Shown here piece after piece: positions 1 to 10,860 of a DNA stretch of 64,000 nucleotides. Both the position numbers and the translations under genes were made by a program. The notes under the pieces are model-generated. The model worked only from the letters and a program-made list of their open reading frames with translations. It was not told the DNA's origin and did no database searches. The number at the start of each line of letters is the position of its first letter. Position 1 is the stretch's first letter. Origin of the DNA: Diphasiastrum complanatum (Eukaryota; Streptophyta; Lycopodiopsida; Lycopodiales; Lycopodiaceae); contig CM055102.1 of the NCBI GenBank assembly GCA_029204225.1, forward strand, positions 9,809,456-9,873,455. Reading direction: 5' to 3'.

Positions 1-1107
1 CCTTTCTACAAGATTGTAGATGTGAATCAAGCATTGTTGAGCCTAGAAACATTGCAATGAAAATTTGTTTTCTTTCATCCCTGGGAGCTCGGAGTATTCA
101 AAATATCACTTGTGCAAATGGCTCTTACTCCTCGGATGTCACTGATTATGTCTTAATCCCATCACCCATTTGTTTTGTTTGGAAAAAAAATGTTCTTGGC
201 AAGGAGAAAAGCTTAATTGATCTGCTTTCATTGTCTTGTTTCTTGTGTCATACATTAACTTAGAAACTAGTAGGAGGATATTTCATTTCCTCATGCATTG
301 TATAATTTCCTAAGAGGCTAAGAGCCTCTTCACATGATCCCTCACCCAGCCCGTTCTTGACATCAAGAATGGCACATTCACATGGCTGGAACCTGTCCCG
401 TCGCCCAGTGTTGGGCTGAGCTCCCCAGTCAACTCGTCCTGCTGAGAGTTTGGCTTCCATGGGTCGGCTGCCAACTGCAAAACCCCTTATGATCACAGCT
501 GCCAGCTGCAAAACACCTGATGATCAGTGGCAAACATCTGTTTTTAGCATCGATCAGCTGATGATTTGGGGCTGAAGCAATTTCAGAAAAACATGCATCA
601 TGAATCTCAAAGATGGATTATCATCACAGGCCAGCAGATTTCAGCATGCAAACAGGAATTACAGAACGGGTCGCTAGACAAGGAACAGACCAGACCCATC
701 TCGAAGCCTACATCAATCCTTGGGTCATCAATCCTTGGGTCGGGATTCACATGTGAAGAGGCCCTAAGCATACTAGAAAGTAGAGCCACATGTCCTGCCC
801 AACATTTTGAAAGCCCTTATCCTCATGACTTTCAGAGGCATAATAACAAGTTTTGTCAATCACACTGGGGTGTATGGGTAGAGTTGTTGATTGTGACTGA
901 CTAAGTGCAGGCTTGATTCCCAACCATTGTGAAGTGACATCTTAGGGGCTTGCTCCCACATGGCATTGACCAAATAGTGTGGCTAGGCTGTATCCGACCA
1001 CTAGTTGCCTAACACGTTGCAAAAAAGAGAGAGTTTTGGGTGGGTAAATACTAGTCAGGTCTTGATATTAAGAGATTCTATGTTTTTTGGAACCAATCCA
1101 TTTCTTG
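1..1107. other. Intergenic, no gene supported
   Basis: No reading frame here has a recognisable domain throughout. A 68-codon plus-strand frame at 57-263 contains ITCANGSYSS, which faintly resembles the 'I..ANG' segment after the active site of copia proteases, but the DSGAS motif is missing, so I do not call it. A 15-base motif is duplicated in tandem at about 709-739. An inverted-repeat pair lies at 324-762 and is listed separately. Confidence 0.5.
319..768. repeat. Inverted repeat pair, possible MITE-like unit
   Basis: GCCTCTTCACATG at 324-336 returns as its reverse complement at 750-762, and similarity continues a few bases on both sides. The arms enclose about 410 bp without coding potential. 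I cannot define target-site duplications, so a miniature transposon is only one explanation. Confidence 0.4.
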
Positions 1108-1405
1108 GTATTTTTAATAACTAGGAAGAGTAGTAGACCAAGCCTTTGAGTAGATGTTCACCAATGCCTCCAAAAGCCTCCAATGTGCCTCTCCTCCAAT
1201 GCTCCTAAGATCCTTCCAAAAGTAGACAAACAAGATGACCTCAAGAATTTACCACCCAACCATAGCTAGATCCAAGCTTCAAGCAAAACCTATCTAGCAT
1301 CCCCTTGCTAAACCACAATCACTACCGTCACAAACACAAGCATGCTCAAGATTTTACCCCCATATCAAAGATGGTGATCCTCACAAGAGCAAGCAAGCAA
1401 AATCA
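1108..1405 (-). repeat. LTR family X, copy 1 (truncated)
   Basis: This stretch matches 10,873-11,197 closely, from TTTAATAACTAGGAAGAG to CAAGCAAAATCA, with small gaps; the second copy has an extra roughly 35-bp duplication. The second copy is joined to an antisense primer-binding site, which makes the family an LTR read on the minus strand. Copy 1 stops abruptly at 1405, where copia A starts, while the other copy continues. Copia A therefore inserted here. Confidence 0.7.
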
Positions 1406-1796
1406 TGTTGAAATAAATGCCCATTTTGCCCCTTAAAGCTTCTATACTTGTAACTTGTAAGTTGTGCATAAGACATGGGGGTAAAACATTTCTGTACATA
1501 GTACACTCCACTTGTGCTAATTAAGCAAGTAATAACAAGTAGGTTGAGGATCCATGTGGGTTCTAGAGCTAGAATTAGCAAGACACCACTTCTATACATT
1601 ACATGCTATATGTGGCCCTTAGTTTGGAGGGGTTTCCACGCCCTACTACTCTTTCAATATTCATTCAAGTTGTGTGAGCTTTGAAGTCCTCTCTCTCTTG
1701 CTTTTGTCTTCTACTCCATAGCTGGTTTTTTCAAGCTTTCATAGTGTGCTTACTATGTTGTTATGATACTCCATAGCTAGACCTTGGATTTTGTCA
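1406..1796 (+). mobile_element. 5' LTR of copia element A
   Basis: The LTR begins TGTTGAAATAAATG and ends TTTTGTCA, giving the standard TG...CA ends, 391 bp long. The primer-binding site follows with no gap. Its left edge falls inside LTR X, and AATCA at 1401-1405 would be the left copy of a 5-bp target duplication. The matching 3' LTR is not in the window, because the element is cut off near 3,208. Confidence 0.75.
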
Positions 1797-1811
1797 TGGT
1801 ATCAGAGCAGG
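1797..1811 (+). promoter_or_regulatory. tRNA-Met primer-binding site of copia A
   Basis: TGGTATCAGAGCAGG directly follows the LTR end. It is complementary to the 3' end of plant initiator tRNA-Met, the usual primer for minus-strand DNA synthesis in plant copia elements. Confidence 0.85.
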
Positions 1812-2220
1812 TTATGTTGCTTGTGGTGTGGTGAAAGCTTGGACCTGTTTTGATCAGATTCATGTCATTCTTGGAGAGCAGCTTATCTTTGAGGAGGGCG
1901 CACTTTCTGTAGGAGCATATGATCTCTATGTTATTTGCATGATTGGCGTACTGTTGGCAAGGGGAAAAATGTGATCCAAAAACTTTTTAATTTGGGATAA
2001 AAAAATTCGAGTCTTTTTGGACAGCCAAGGTTGTAGGAGAGTGCTTTCTACAGTGGAAACTTCAGTGAAAGTTCTGAGTGGATCTTGAACAAGGGCTAGG
2101 ACAGCCATACAGGGGGATAGTTTCAAATTCAGAAGCTGAGGGTTGTTGAGCAAGTGGTTGCATACCCTAGTTGGGTGAAAACCACAAGTTTAAAGTTTTG
2201 TGTTTTATTTCTATCCAGCT

Positions 2221-3208
2221 ATGCCTAGTCTTGCAAGCCGGCTTGATGACACTAACTTTAGCATTTGGAAATTCAAGATCAAGAACATTTTGGAAGACAA
2301 AAAATGTTGGAAGCTTGTGACAAGTGAGGAGCTTGTTCCAACATCAGAACTTGAGCTCAAGGACTATATCAAGAGAGGGGGAAAGGCACACAGGATCATC
2401 AACATGTCAGTGAGGAATAATGTGATTCCTCTAATCAGGTAAGCCAAAAGGCCTGTAGATGCTTGGCACATTCTTTGTGCATTGTATGAGACGACAAGTA
2501 CAACTAGACTTCTCTACTTGAAAAATAAGTTGTATACTCTCAGAATGGAGACAGGGGAGACAGTTACTAAACATCTTACTAAGATTCAGGATCTTAGATA
2601 TCAGCTTTCTGTGTTTGGAGAGGCTATTGTTGACAAAGACTTGGTGCCAATAGTTTTGAATAGATTGTCATATGCTTATCAGAACTTTGTGAGATGATAT
2701 CTGTGAGAGAGAAGATCCCTACCTATGAAGAGGTAGATGGTCTCTTGTTACAGGAGGAGATGAGGAGGGAGGATCATTCAGGAGCATGCATTTGCTTCTA
2801 AGAAGAAGCAAAATCTAGCCAAGGACAAGAAAGGAAAAGACAAGAACAAAGGAGCACCACAAACACTTGAGCAAGGAATGGAGAACTTGTAAATGTCAGA
2901 AGCACAATCATTGTCGAGTACTTCTTCCACACCTCGAAGGAGGGGGAATTGCAATTACTGTGGTAAATATGGACACTTTGCTTTTGAGTGCAGGAAGAAG
3001 CTTGCAGAGCAAAGAAGGGCACAAAGAAGCAAGGAGAAAATATTGTTGAGAGTGTTGCAAGCAGAGTGGCATAAGGCAAGCTGAGTTATTTTATGTTGAA
3101 TTGGCCTCACAAGCTGCAACAGGTGGTTGGTACATTGACTCAGGTGCTTCAAAGCACATGACCCCTCATAGGGATTGGTTTGATACCTTTGTGGGGATTT
3201 GTGATGGA
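2221..3208 (+). pseudogene. Copia A gag and start of protease, broken
   Basis: From the ATG at 2221 the frame reads a copia Gag (UBN2 type) with the NFSIWKFKIKNIL segment. It is interrupted by an in-frame stop at about 2440, then resumes (DAWHILCALYETTSTTRLLY...LRMETGETV). Several stops and frame changes follow after 2695. A CCHC zinc knuckle (CNYCGKYGHFAFEC) sits at about 2950-2992, and a protease active site (WYIDSGASKHMT) at about 3130-3165. Homology ends at about 3,208, within 20 codons of that motif, where antisense gypsy sequence begins. Integrase, RT and RNase H are absent, so the element is dead and truncated. Confidence 0.85.
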
Positions 3209-3211
3209 TAA

Positions 3212-4160
3212 GAGGTGTGCAGCAATAGGATGTCCATCCTACATTAAGACAACTCCAATCGCATAATCACTAGCATCACTCCCAACCACAAATGGTTTCC
3301 TAGGATTGCCAATAATCATGATTGGTGCACTTGTCACACTTTTCTTAAGCAACTCAAAACTATTGTTCGTATCTTCCGTCCACTTCACTAGTGGACTCCT
3401 AGCCCTCCGGCTAAGTTTTTCAAAGCCTCTCAAAGTTTGAGTGAGGGGAAATGTCATCCTAGCAAACTGGGGTATATGCCGATGGAAAAATCCCACGAAT
3501 GACTTGATTTCCCAAACCTTAGTAAGAATTGGCCATTCAATAACCCTCCGGATACGATCGACCTCTAGTTCTATACCACGTTCGGAAATCTTATGCCCCA
3601 GGTAAGATAACTCTTTAGCAAAAAAATCACATTTAGACTCTTTGGCAAAAAGTTTTTCCTTTCTTAAGATGTCCAAGACAATCTTAAGATGCTCTTTATG
3701 TTCCGCCAAAGTCTTACTACAGACTAGGATATCATCCAAAAACACTACAACAAATCTTCCCAAATATGGCCTGAACAAATCGTTCATCATTTGTTGGAAA
3801 GTCGCTGGTGCATTGGTCAAACCAAATGGAAGCACCAAAAACTCGTAGTGTCCAAATCGAGGTCGAAAACTCGTCTTAGGTATATCCTCTACCTTAATTC
3901 GAATATGATGATACACTGATCTTAGATCTATCTTAGTAAAGTACCTTGCACCACTAAGATAATCTATCTGGTCATCCATTCGCGATAGTGGTTACCTATT
4001 CTTAATTGTAACTTTGTTCAATTTTTTATAGTCCACTGGTGATGCCCAAGGAGACTTACTAGGTTTAACCCACCCTTTCTCTATATACTCACTTAATTGC
4101 CTTTGTATCTCAGCCTCTTCCGATGCACTCATCCTATTGTGCAATCGAAATTGACCGGTA
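3212..4160 (-). pseudogene. Gypsy reverse transcriptase and start of RNase H, broken
   Basis: Read from 4160 downward: a Ty3/gypsy RT start (ASEEAEIQRQLSEYIEKGWV, then KPSKSPWASPV), an in-frame stop after TIKNR, then a long open stretch 3979-3239 with YFTKIDLRS, LPFGLTNAPATFQQMMND and the catalytic FLDD box, followed by the connection (FVGFFHRHIPQFA) and the RNase H start (SDASDYAIGVVLM). The usual 14 or so residues between SPV and DYKKLNK (the VKKKDGSWRMC region) are deleted. A stop follows VVLM, and recognisable sequence ends near 3,212, a few codons into RNase H. No integrase is present on this side. Confidence 0.85.
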
Positions 4161-4357
4161 TAAGGTCAATCTTGTGATCTACAAACCTTTCAGGTGGTAA
4201 ACCTACAGGAAGATCTAGAAAAATCTCATTAAATTCTTGTCTAAGTTCACTATAGGCTTCAAATTCAGGAGTGTTCTCACTAGGTATATTCATGGCATTA
4301 AGTTTAAGAATTTTATCATTGCAACAAATTAAATTCTTGTGAAAACATAAATAAAAT

Positions 4358-5133
4358 TTATACTCTGTTCTTTATTAAAGAATTAAGCTCATGCTTAGAG
4401 TAAGGTTTAATACCAGTAGCATCAACACTTAAACTAGCACTAATCTTTATTAAAGAACAATCATGCATAAAAGTTAAAGATTTTTCAACAAAATCAATCT
4501 TCAAAGATTTATTCTTATCATAATGCCATTGTTGCTCAAGAATCACATCCACATTTGCCAAATTAACGGCATGGAATTCAAGTTTTTCATAATAATCCTG
4601 TATGTGCAATGGTACATTAGGAACCACATAATCCATGGGTTTGGAATTACATCCAGACGTCATTGTCACACAATATTTCTTCTCACTTTTTTTGATAGGA
4701 AGGTTTAGCATCTGCACTTAATTTGCATTGATAAAATTATGAGTGGATCCCGTGTCAAAAAGTACAGTAACAACATGTCTTCCAATTTTACCCTTAATGC
4801 AAATTAGGTCATTAGGTCCATAAAACATCGAACTGAGGAAACAAATATCCATTTCATTACTTTGAGATGTAATACCTGAAGTTGAGGCTTTGTTTTTGAC
4901 ACAATCTCGTGACCCTCTCCATTGCACTTGAAGCAAAGGTTCTTCTTTCGAGCTTCCGCTAGGTCTTTCTTGCCACCTTGATGTTTACTAAAGCAGTGTT
5001 TGGGTTTCTTAGAATTAAGATTTGAAGATGCATCATTGATAACTTCTTTATCCTTTCTCTTAAATTGGAAATCCTTCTTTTGCTCATTAGGGTGATGACT
5101 CTTAGATAGCTTAGGAGTATTGTCAAAGAGCAT
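4358..5133 (-). pseudogene. Gypsy zinc knuckle and aspartic protease
   Basis: Same antisense element as the RT to its left. Near 4,950 a CCHC-like knuckle reads CFKCNGEGHEIVSK, with the last cysteine lost. At 4936-4718 comes the retropepsin: KGKIGRHVVTVLFDTGSTHN carries the DTGS active site. After a stop at 4718 the frame continues to 4358 with VILEQQWHYDKNKSLKIDF, the C-terminal part of gypsy proteases (usual form 'VILGMQWL'). Frame changes near 4,900 and the stop show that the polyprotein is no longer translatable. Confidence 0.75.
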
Positions 5134-5139
5134 CTGAAT

Positions 5140-5681
5140 TTTAGGAGGTATCTAACTATAGAGAGGATTCAGATAATCATGGAAGTCTTAGAATGAATTG
5201 ACCAAGGCCCTTAGTCATGGTCAATCTTGAAAGTTTTTGGAATGTTCATAATCAACTAACAAGGGAAGGAAGTATTCCTTGAATAGTAAGCAAAATGCCT
5301 CCCAAGTTAGTGGTTGTTTTTCCTTGGCTACTAGATCCTCCCATTAAACTCAGGCTTTCCCATCTAGAAACATACTGGCGATGTAGAGTTTGTCACTTTC
5401 AGAAAACATATTCGCGACAAATTATTTATTCCAAACGTTAAGCCATGAATTAACAACTTGTAAGCTCCTCATTTTTTTTTCCCTTTATAAACTTTAACTA
5501 GAGGAGATATTACATGTTTCCTATGATTGGCCAGTCTAGATTCAAGGGCTTGATTCTTCAAGTTGGTTTCAAGTAATTGTTGGTTTGTTTCTTGGATTTG
5601 TTGGTAGAGATGTTGTAAAGCTTGTGCCACACTTTCAAGTTTAGATAAATTAAAGGTAGTATTAGGGATTGATTGATCCAT
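5140..5681 (-). pseudogene. Gypsy gag, degenerate
   Basis: An ATG at 5681 opens a 70-codon frame rich in Gln and Leu (a coiled-coil-like Gag N-terminus). Below 5,460 the frame SDKLYIASMFLDGKA...WEDLVAKEKQPLTWEAF is typical of the retrotransposon Gag domain but has at least three stops. Order and orientation agree with the protease and RT downstream. I see no LTR or primer-binding site just above it. Confidence 0.65.
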
Positions 5682-6324
<643 letters not shown>

Positions 6325-6400
6325 GTAGACCATGCTGGAAAAAAAACCATACCGAACTACTGAAATAGACCATGCTGAAAAACAATCATATCGAAACATG

Positions 6401-6822
6401 ATTTGTATCGAAACACAAACCGATAGGACACAATGTAAAAACATGAAAATATATAATGTCGGGCTCAAGGCCCAAAAAAAAATAGAGTGACGTCTGATAA
6501 ATAATGTCTCATAACACTAACAACTAACAATCGTCCTCTAACTCAAAGTCTAAGTCATCAGTGTCCGTGGAACTGCCAAACAAGGAATCTGTAGATGACG
6601 CTGAGGGTATCATGTGTCCTGGTAAGCCTCTGCCTCTTCCCTGTCCCCTACCTCTCCCTCTCCTTCTCTCTCTCCCTCCTGCCCCCTCCTGGCTCGCTCC
6701 AACTGCTCCTCCTCTACTACTCCCTCCAGGTCACCCTCTCAATTGTGATCTCATACTCTAGGAAGGCCCTATAAACTCAGAGCCGACCTGGCCCTCAACT
6801 GCCTGTGAAACTCCAGTCCTCT
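6401..6822. other. Spacer below the hAT gene
   Basis: Probably the 3' flank of the antisense transposase gene. From about 6,600 it becomes pyrimidine-rich (CTCCCTCT-type runs), which continues the composition of the acidic last exon. No independent gene is seen. Confidence 0.4.
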
Positions 6823-9190
6823 CTACAAACAAGGCCCCCAGACCGCACCCCCCCTGGAACGTCTAGGTCGCCCTCTACGTCTAGGTGCAGGAACGGCTGG
6901 CTCCTCCTGTGTCTCGGCATGCATGTCTCCCCCCCCCTCATGCTCACCCTCATCCTCTGCCTCTGTATCACCCTCATCCATCCACTCCTCCTCCTCGTCC
7001 CCATGCCCAAATCCCTCTCCATGCCCCAAAATCTCATCATCTCCCATCTCTTGACGTCGAGCTGCTCTCCTGTGGCGTCGTGTAGACCGTGCCTCTGCAT
7101 CTGCCTGCCTATGTAGCTCCTGGTAGATATCATCCTCGACCTCCTCCTCCGCAGGTGGCACCCGAGGATCAACAGTTGTCGTATGTATCTTGCAGGAGTC
7201 AGGGTTCACCTACAAAAACAAAAGGGCATGGTTAGCAAACCTATGCATTTGTCAATAAATTCATTTGAAACGCAAGTACATTAGCAATACTAGTAAAGTC
7301 ACTAACTCACCTCGATCAAGCGGTCACACTGCATGCGTGTGCGTCTCAACATGCGTCCGTTGGTGTTCACAAACACCAACCGCCTGCACTGCTCAATGGA
7401 GAGTCTATTTCTCTTCTTCGTGTGATGGCTAGCCCATACACTCCAGTTTCGCTCACATGTGCAAGCCGAACAGTCCTGTGAAAGGACCCTCTCTGCCAGT
7501 CGCTGAAGGTCAGGCGTACTGCGGCCATGAAAGCTCCACCATGTGACAGGCGCCAACTGGTCCTCTCTGAGCTTACACTGCTCTCGATCAAAAGGATACA
7601 GGCCCCGCTCGAACTTGATCATGTCTCGCTCTATGTTCTCTAGAGTCGTGTCTATTGGCAAAGAAATAGGACACGTGTCAGGACACAAATCAAAACATGT
7701 ATGCTAATACACTAGCTAGAATATTTACAATACCTGCGCCGGGCCCTACACGCTCGGTGTACTCCACCCATCCTCGGTGGAGTTCCGTGTCGCCAGGACG
7801 TCTGGTAGAGCGCCACAATGGGTGTAGCATGTGGGCCACCGCATGGATGGGTCTGTGGAAGTAGTCCCACCTCGCCTCCCAATGTGTGAGGAGCTCGTCC
7901 TTCCTGCGCAGGTGACATTGCAAATGGTTAGGCATCTTCGAAAACACGAGCAGAGTGAAACTGAAATAAGAAAGTGATAGGAGACGTACCTATCCTCCTC
8001 CAAGCCACATCTGTGAACCGCCTCGTCGATGCGGTCCATGAACTCGTATATGAGACCGAGAGTGCACCCCTCTCGGTCTACTAGGCGCAACACATAGAAG
8101 ACAGGTCGAAGAACCTCTACAATCTCACTCACACGTGTCCAAAAGTCCTATGCAAAGATTATGGCCTGGAGGAACACTGCCTCTATCGTGCAGTTCCTGA
8201 ACTCATCAAATGCCTCACTGGATACCATCCTCCGCAAATGATCTTGCAAGACGCACAATCGCTTGAGAATCAAGAAAAAGAAGACAAAGCGAGTGGGTGT
8301 TGGCTTCTTCAGGTCCAACCGAGAGAATTTACGGAACAATGCCAGCACGCGCCTCTTTCTGGTGATGAACTTCACTATGCGCATGGCCTGGGAGGTGAGC
8401 TGCAAGACAAACATTAAACAAAAAATTGTTAGAAGCTAAAAGAGGTTAGGGGCTTGGAATAATTGACAGGTGCAAAATGCTTTACAAAGTGATGAAAATT
8501 GTACCTCACGAATCCATGGAAGTGCAACCATGTCCTGAATGAGAAGGTCGATGCAATGTGCAACGCACGGGGTCCACACAATACTCGGGTGCTCCCTCAT
8601 CACCATCTCTCCCATCAATCTGCAGTTCGAGCCGTTGTCTGTAATGACTTGAACTACATGCTCTGCCCCAATCTCCTGCACTATAGAGATCATTGCCTCA
8701 TAGATGAACTCGCCCGTGATGGCTCCACCAGCTCGAGTAGCATCCACGCCTCGTAGGAAGACTGTGCCAAGTGGGCAAGGCACTAGGATATTGATGACAG
8801 ATCGCCGACGAGTGTCAGTCCATCCATCGCTCAATATCGAGCATCCATAGCTGCAAAAATACAACATTTCTTAGACATGTGCACTTGCAAACACTGTGGT
8901 AATTTCTAGATTGAAACAAATGAAGTGGTAAAGAGTAGCCAAAAATTCTTACATCTGCCACGCTGTGCGAATGGAGCTCAGCTCCCATGTGATGGTCTCC
9001 TCTCCTGTCGTAGCATGGTCGTGCGCAATGCCTCTCTCCTCGAAGGCCTCCATGACGAATCAGCTGATGCTATCTGAAGGCAAGTGTCTCTAAAGATCCA
9101 AGTGTCTGCAACAGCAAAAGGAATGCCACACTCATAGAACAGCTGGCCAATCAGTCCCTGCTCCTGCCACTCAAATGCCTCTACCAAGGA
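6823..9190 (-). pseudogene. hAT-family transposase gene, six exons, two lesions
   Basis: DNA transposase of the hAT superfamily. Exons read on the minus strand with GT-AG borders: 9190-8953, 8850-8505, 8399-7990, 7903-7734, 7651-7311 and 7209-6823; introns are 82-105 bp. Exon 1 has FYECGIPFAVADTWIF, the segment before DUF659. Exon 2 has the DUF659/RNase H-like core, with CSILSDGWTDTRRRS and VITDNGSNCRL then VWTPCVAHCIDLLIQDM. Exon 3 has TRKRRVLALFRKFSRLDL and the RVLRLVDREG region. Exon 5 has the hAT dimerisation domain (TWWSFHGRSTPDLQRLAERV, CERNWSVW). Exon 6 is an acidic tail ending in a PRRRGRPRRSRGG basic patch. Lesions: a one-base frameshift in exon 1 between LRTTMLRQ and ITWELSSIRTAWQ, and a TAG at 8148-8150 in exon 3. 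No BED zinc finger or terminal repeats were found. Confidence 0.85.
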
Positions 9191-9671
9191 CTGGCATCAT
9201 GTGAATCTGTCAATGTATTAGATCGTGTGACTCACCCAATGTGTCAAACCTGCAAAAGAGGAAGCAAACAATCACATGTCAGTATTTTGTTGGTAGCAAC
9301 AACAATCGGATTGTTCGCATTCAATCCTAAACCCTAAAATGCATGTGGTTTGGGCCCTAAACCGAAAACATTCTCTAGAAGCGATAAAAACTGAAACTAA
9401 CAGCACAGGCATGTTTGAGGGCATGACGAAACACAGTTTGGCCTAAAATTGCACTCAATCGGATGATTATAAGCTACTTTGCAAAACGAGTCAAAAACAC
9501 ATGGAAAAGGGGCATGAGATTCATATCTTTTGATACAAGCAAAAATGGGAAAAACTAACATCATGAGCATCTTTGTGGGGTTCAATACAGATGATTTGAA
9601 ACCAAAAACCAGTTCATTATGTTGCCTACAGCTCATTCTATGAGCTACCAAGGTTTGAAGTCAAAACTTAC
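9191..9671. other. Probable first intron / 5' flank of hAT gene
   Basis: No coding similarity on either strand. It lies between the transposase exon starting near 9190 and the candidate exon at 9672-9777, and may be an intron. Confidence 0.35.
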
Positions 9672-9777
9672 CTAAAATAGTTTTGGAGACAAACATCGCC
9701 ACCTCGTCACTTCCACCGTCCCGCTGCCCACAATCCACGATCACCTCCTCATCCTTGCTCTCTCTCGCTCTCCAACT
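9672..9777 (-). other. Candidate upstream exon of the hAT gene
   Basis: Bounded by TTTTCAG on the upstream side and GTAAGT on the downstream side (minus strand), with one open frame (KDEEVIVDCGQRDGGSDEVA). No zinc-finger motif is visible, so its membership in the transposase is positional only. Confidence 0.3.
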
Positions 9778-9887
9778 CTGAAAATGCAAAAAAAAATTAT
9801 GTGGGCCGTGGGCTGCCTGCTTGCGGCCCACATATAAAAATTTCAAATTTTTTTCGCGTTCGGGACCGTGTTTCTACTCCCGGAACG

Positions 9888-9931
9888 CCAGCGATCCGGA
9901 ACGCGCTCCTTCCGGATCGCGATCCGCTGCA
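9888..9931. repeat. GC-rich nested palindromes
   Basis: GATCCGGAA and TTCCGGATC form perfect 9-bp arms around an 8-bp GC-rich loop, and right next to them GGATCGCGATCC is a perfect 12-bp palindrome. The GC content contrasts with the AT-rich surroundings. It could be a terminal or subterminal structure of the neighbouring transposon or a CpG-rich promoter patch; I cannot tell which. Confidence 0.6.
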
Positions 9932-10074
9932 ACTGAGGTTTGTAGCAATGTGGAATGGAGAACTATCATTTGTTTTGCTAGGAGTTGCTAGCAAATTCTT
10001 TCTCTTACTTCATTAAACTCAAAAGTTAAGAAGTGAAATGAATTTACAATCCTTAACCAAAACAAATCCCCCTT

Positions 10075-10415
10075 TGATGTAGAATTAACTTCTCTTCACA
10101 AAAAACAAAATTTTTGGCCTATTTTCACTAATCCAAGGTTCAAATAGAAAGGTTCAAATTGAAGGTCACTGAAGTGCTATGAAAGTCACTGAAGTTCTGT
10201 AAAAATAATAGAATTTCAAAATGACAATTTTTTCATTAATGTAAAATTCACTTCCCTTCACAAAAATAAAATTTTTTGGCCTATTTTCACTTATCCAAGG
10301 TTCAAATAGACTAAAAATTAGATTTGAAGTTTTCTAAAGTTTTGTGATGGTCATTGAAGTTCTGTGAAGGGATGTGAAGTTTTGTGAAAAAAATAGAAAC
10401 TCAAAATGAAGGGTA
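10075..10415. repeat. Imperfect tandem duplication, about 165-bp unit
   Basis: Two successive units share CACAAAAA, TTGGCCTATTTTCACT, ATCCAAGGTTCAAATAGA and a purine-rich GTCA.TGAAG..CTGTGAA block, at about 10,085-10,245 and 10,250-10,415. Non-coding. Confidence 0.65.
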
Positions 10416-10860
10416 GCTTTGGCCTAAGATGGGTTGATTCCTCACTAATTTTAGTGTATAAACAAGACCGATCTTCCAAACTACTTCTACAATTAGTAAC
10501 TTCACTTTAGGCACAAACTAGATTTCAAAAATAAATTTGAAAGTTGAAGTTGGGCTCTTATCAGCTGGGCCCACAGATTTGGACAGCCAATAAAAGATCA
10601 AACCTCTACCTCTCTACTTCAAAATAAAAAAATACCAACCTCTACTTTGATAAAACACCTCTAAATTCAACTACTTTTTAACTTGCAATTAATTCTACCT
10701 ATCAAATTGATAATGTGGGTATGCTGGCCATTCTATTCTCAACTTAAAAAGCTTTTCAAGAATTGGTGCCACTTCTACCTCACAATCACAAAAACTTGAT
10801 AGCAGATTTTATGCAACAAAAAATAGAGGTTTAGAGTTACCATTGACACTTTGGAAGAGG
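10416..10860. other. AT-rich spacer
   Basis: No reading frame with recognisable domains. By position it would be the internal side of the antisense LTR X copy, but no Gag similarity survives. Confidence 0.4.

Noticed and set aside
57-263. Frame with a copia-protease-like ITCANGS segment
   Set aside because: The match is only a few residues and the DSGAS active site is missing.
6805-7116. Pro/Leu-rich plus-strand ORF of 103 codons
   Set aside because: It is the shadow of the acidic last exon of the antisense hAT gene, which has splice sites in phase with the previous exon.
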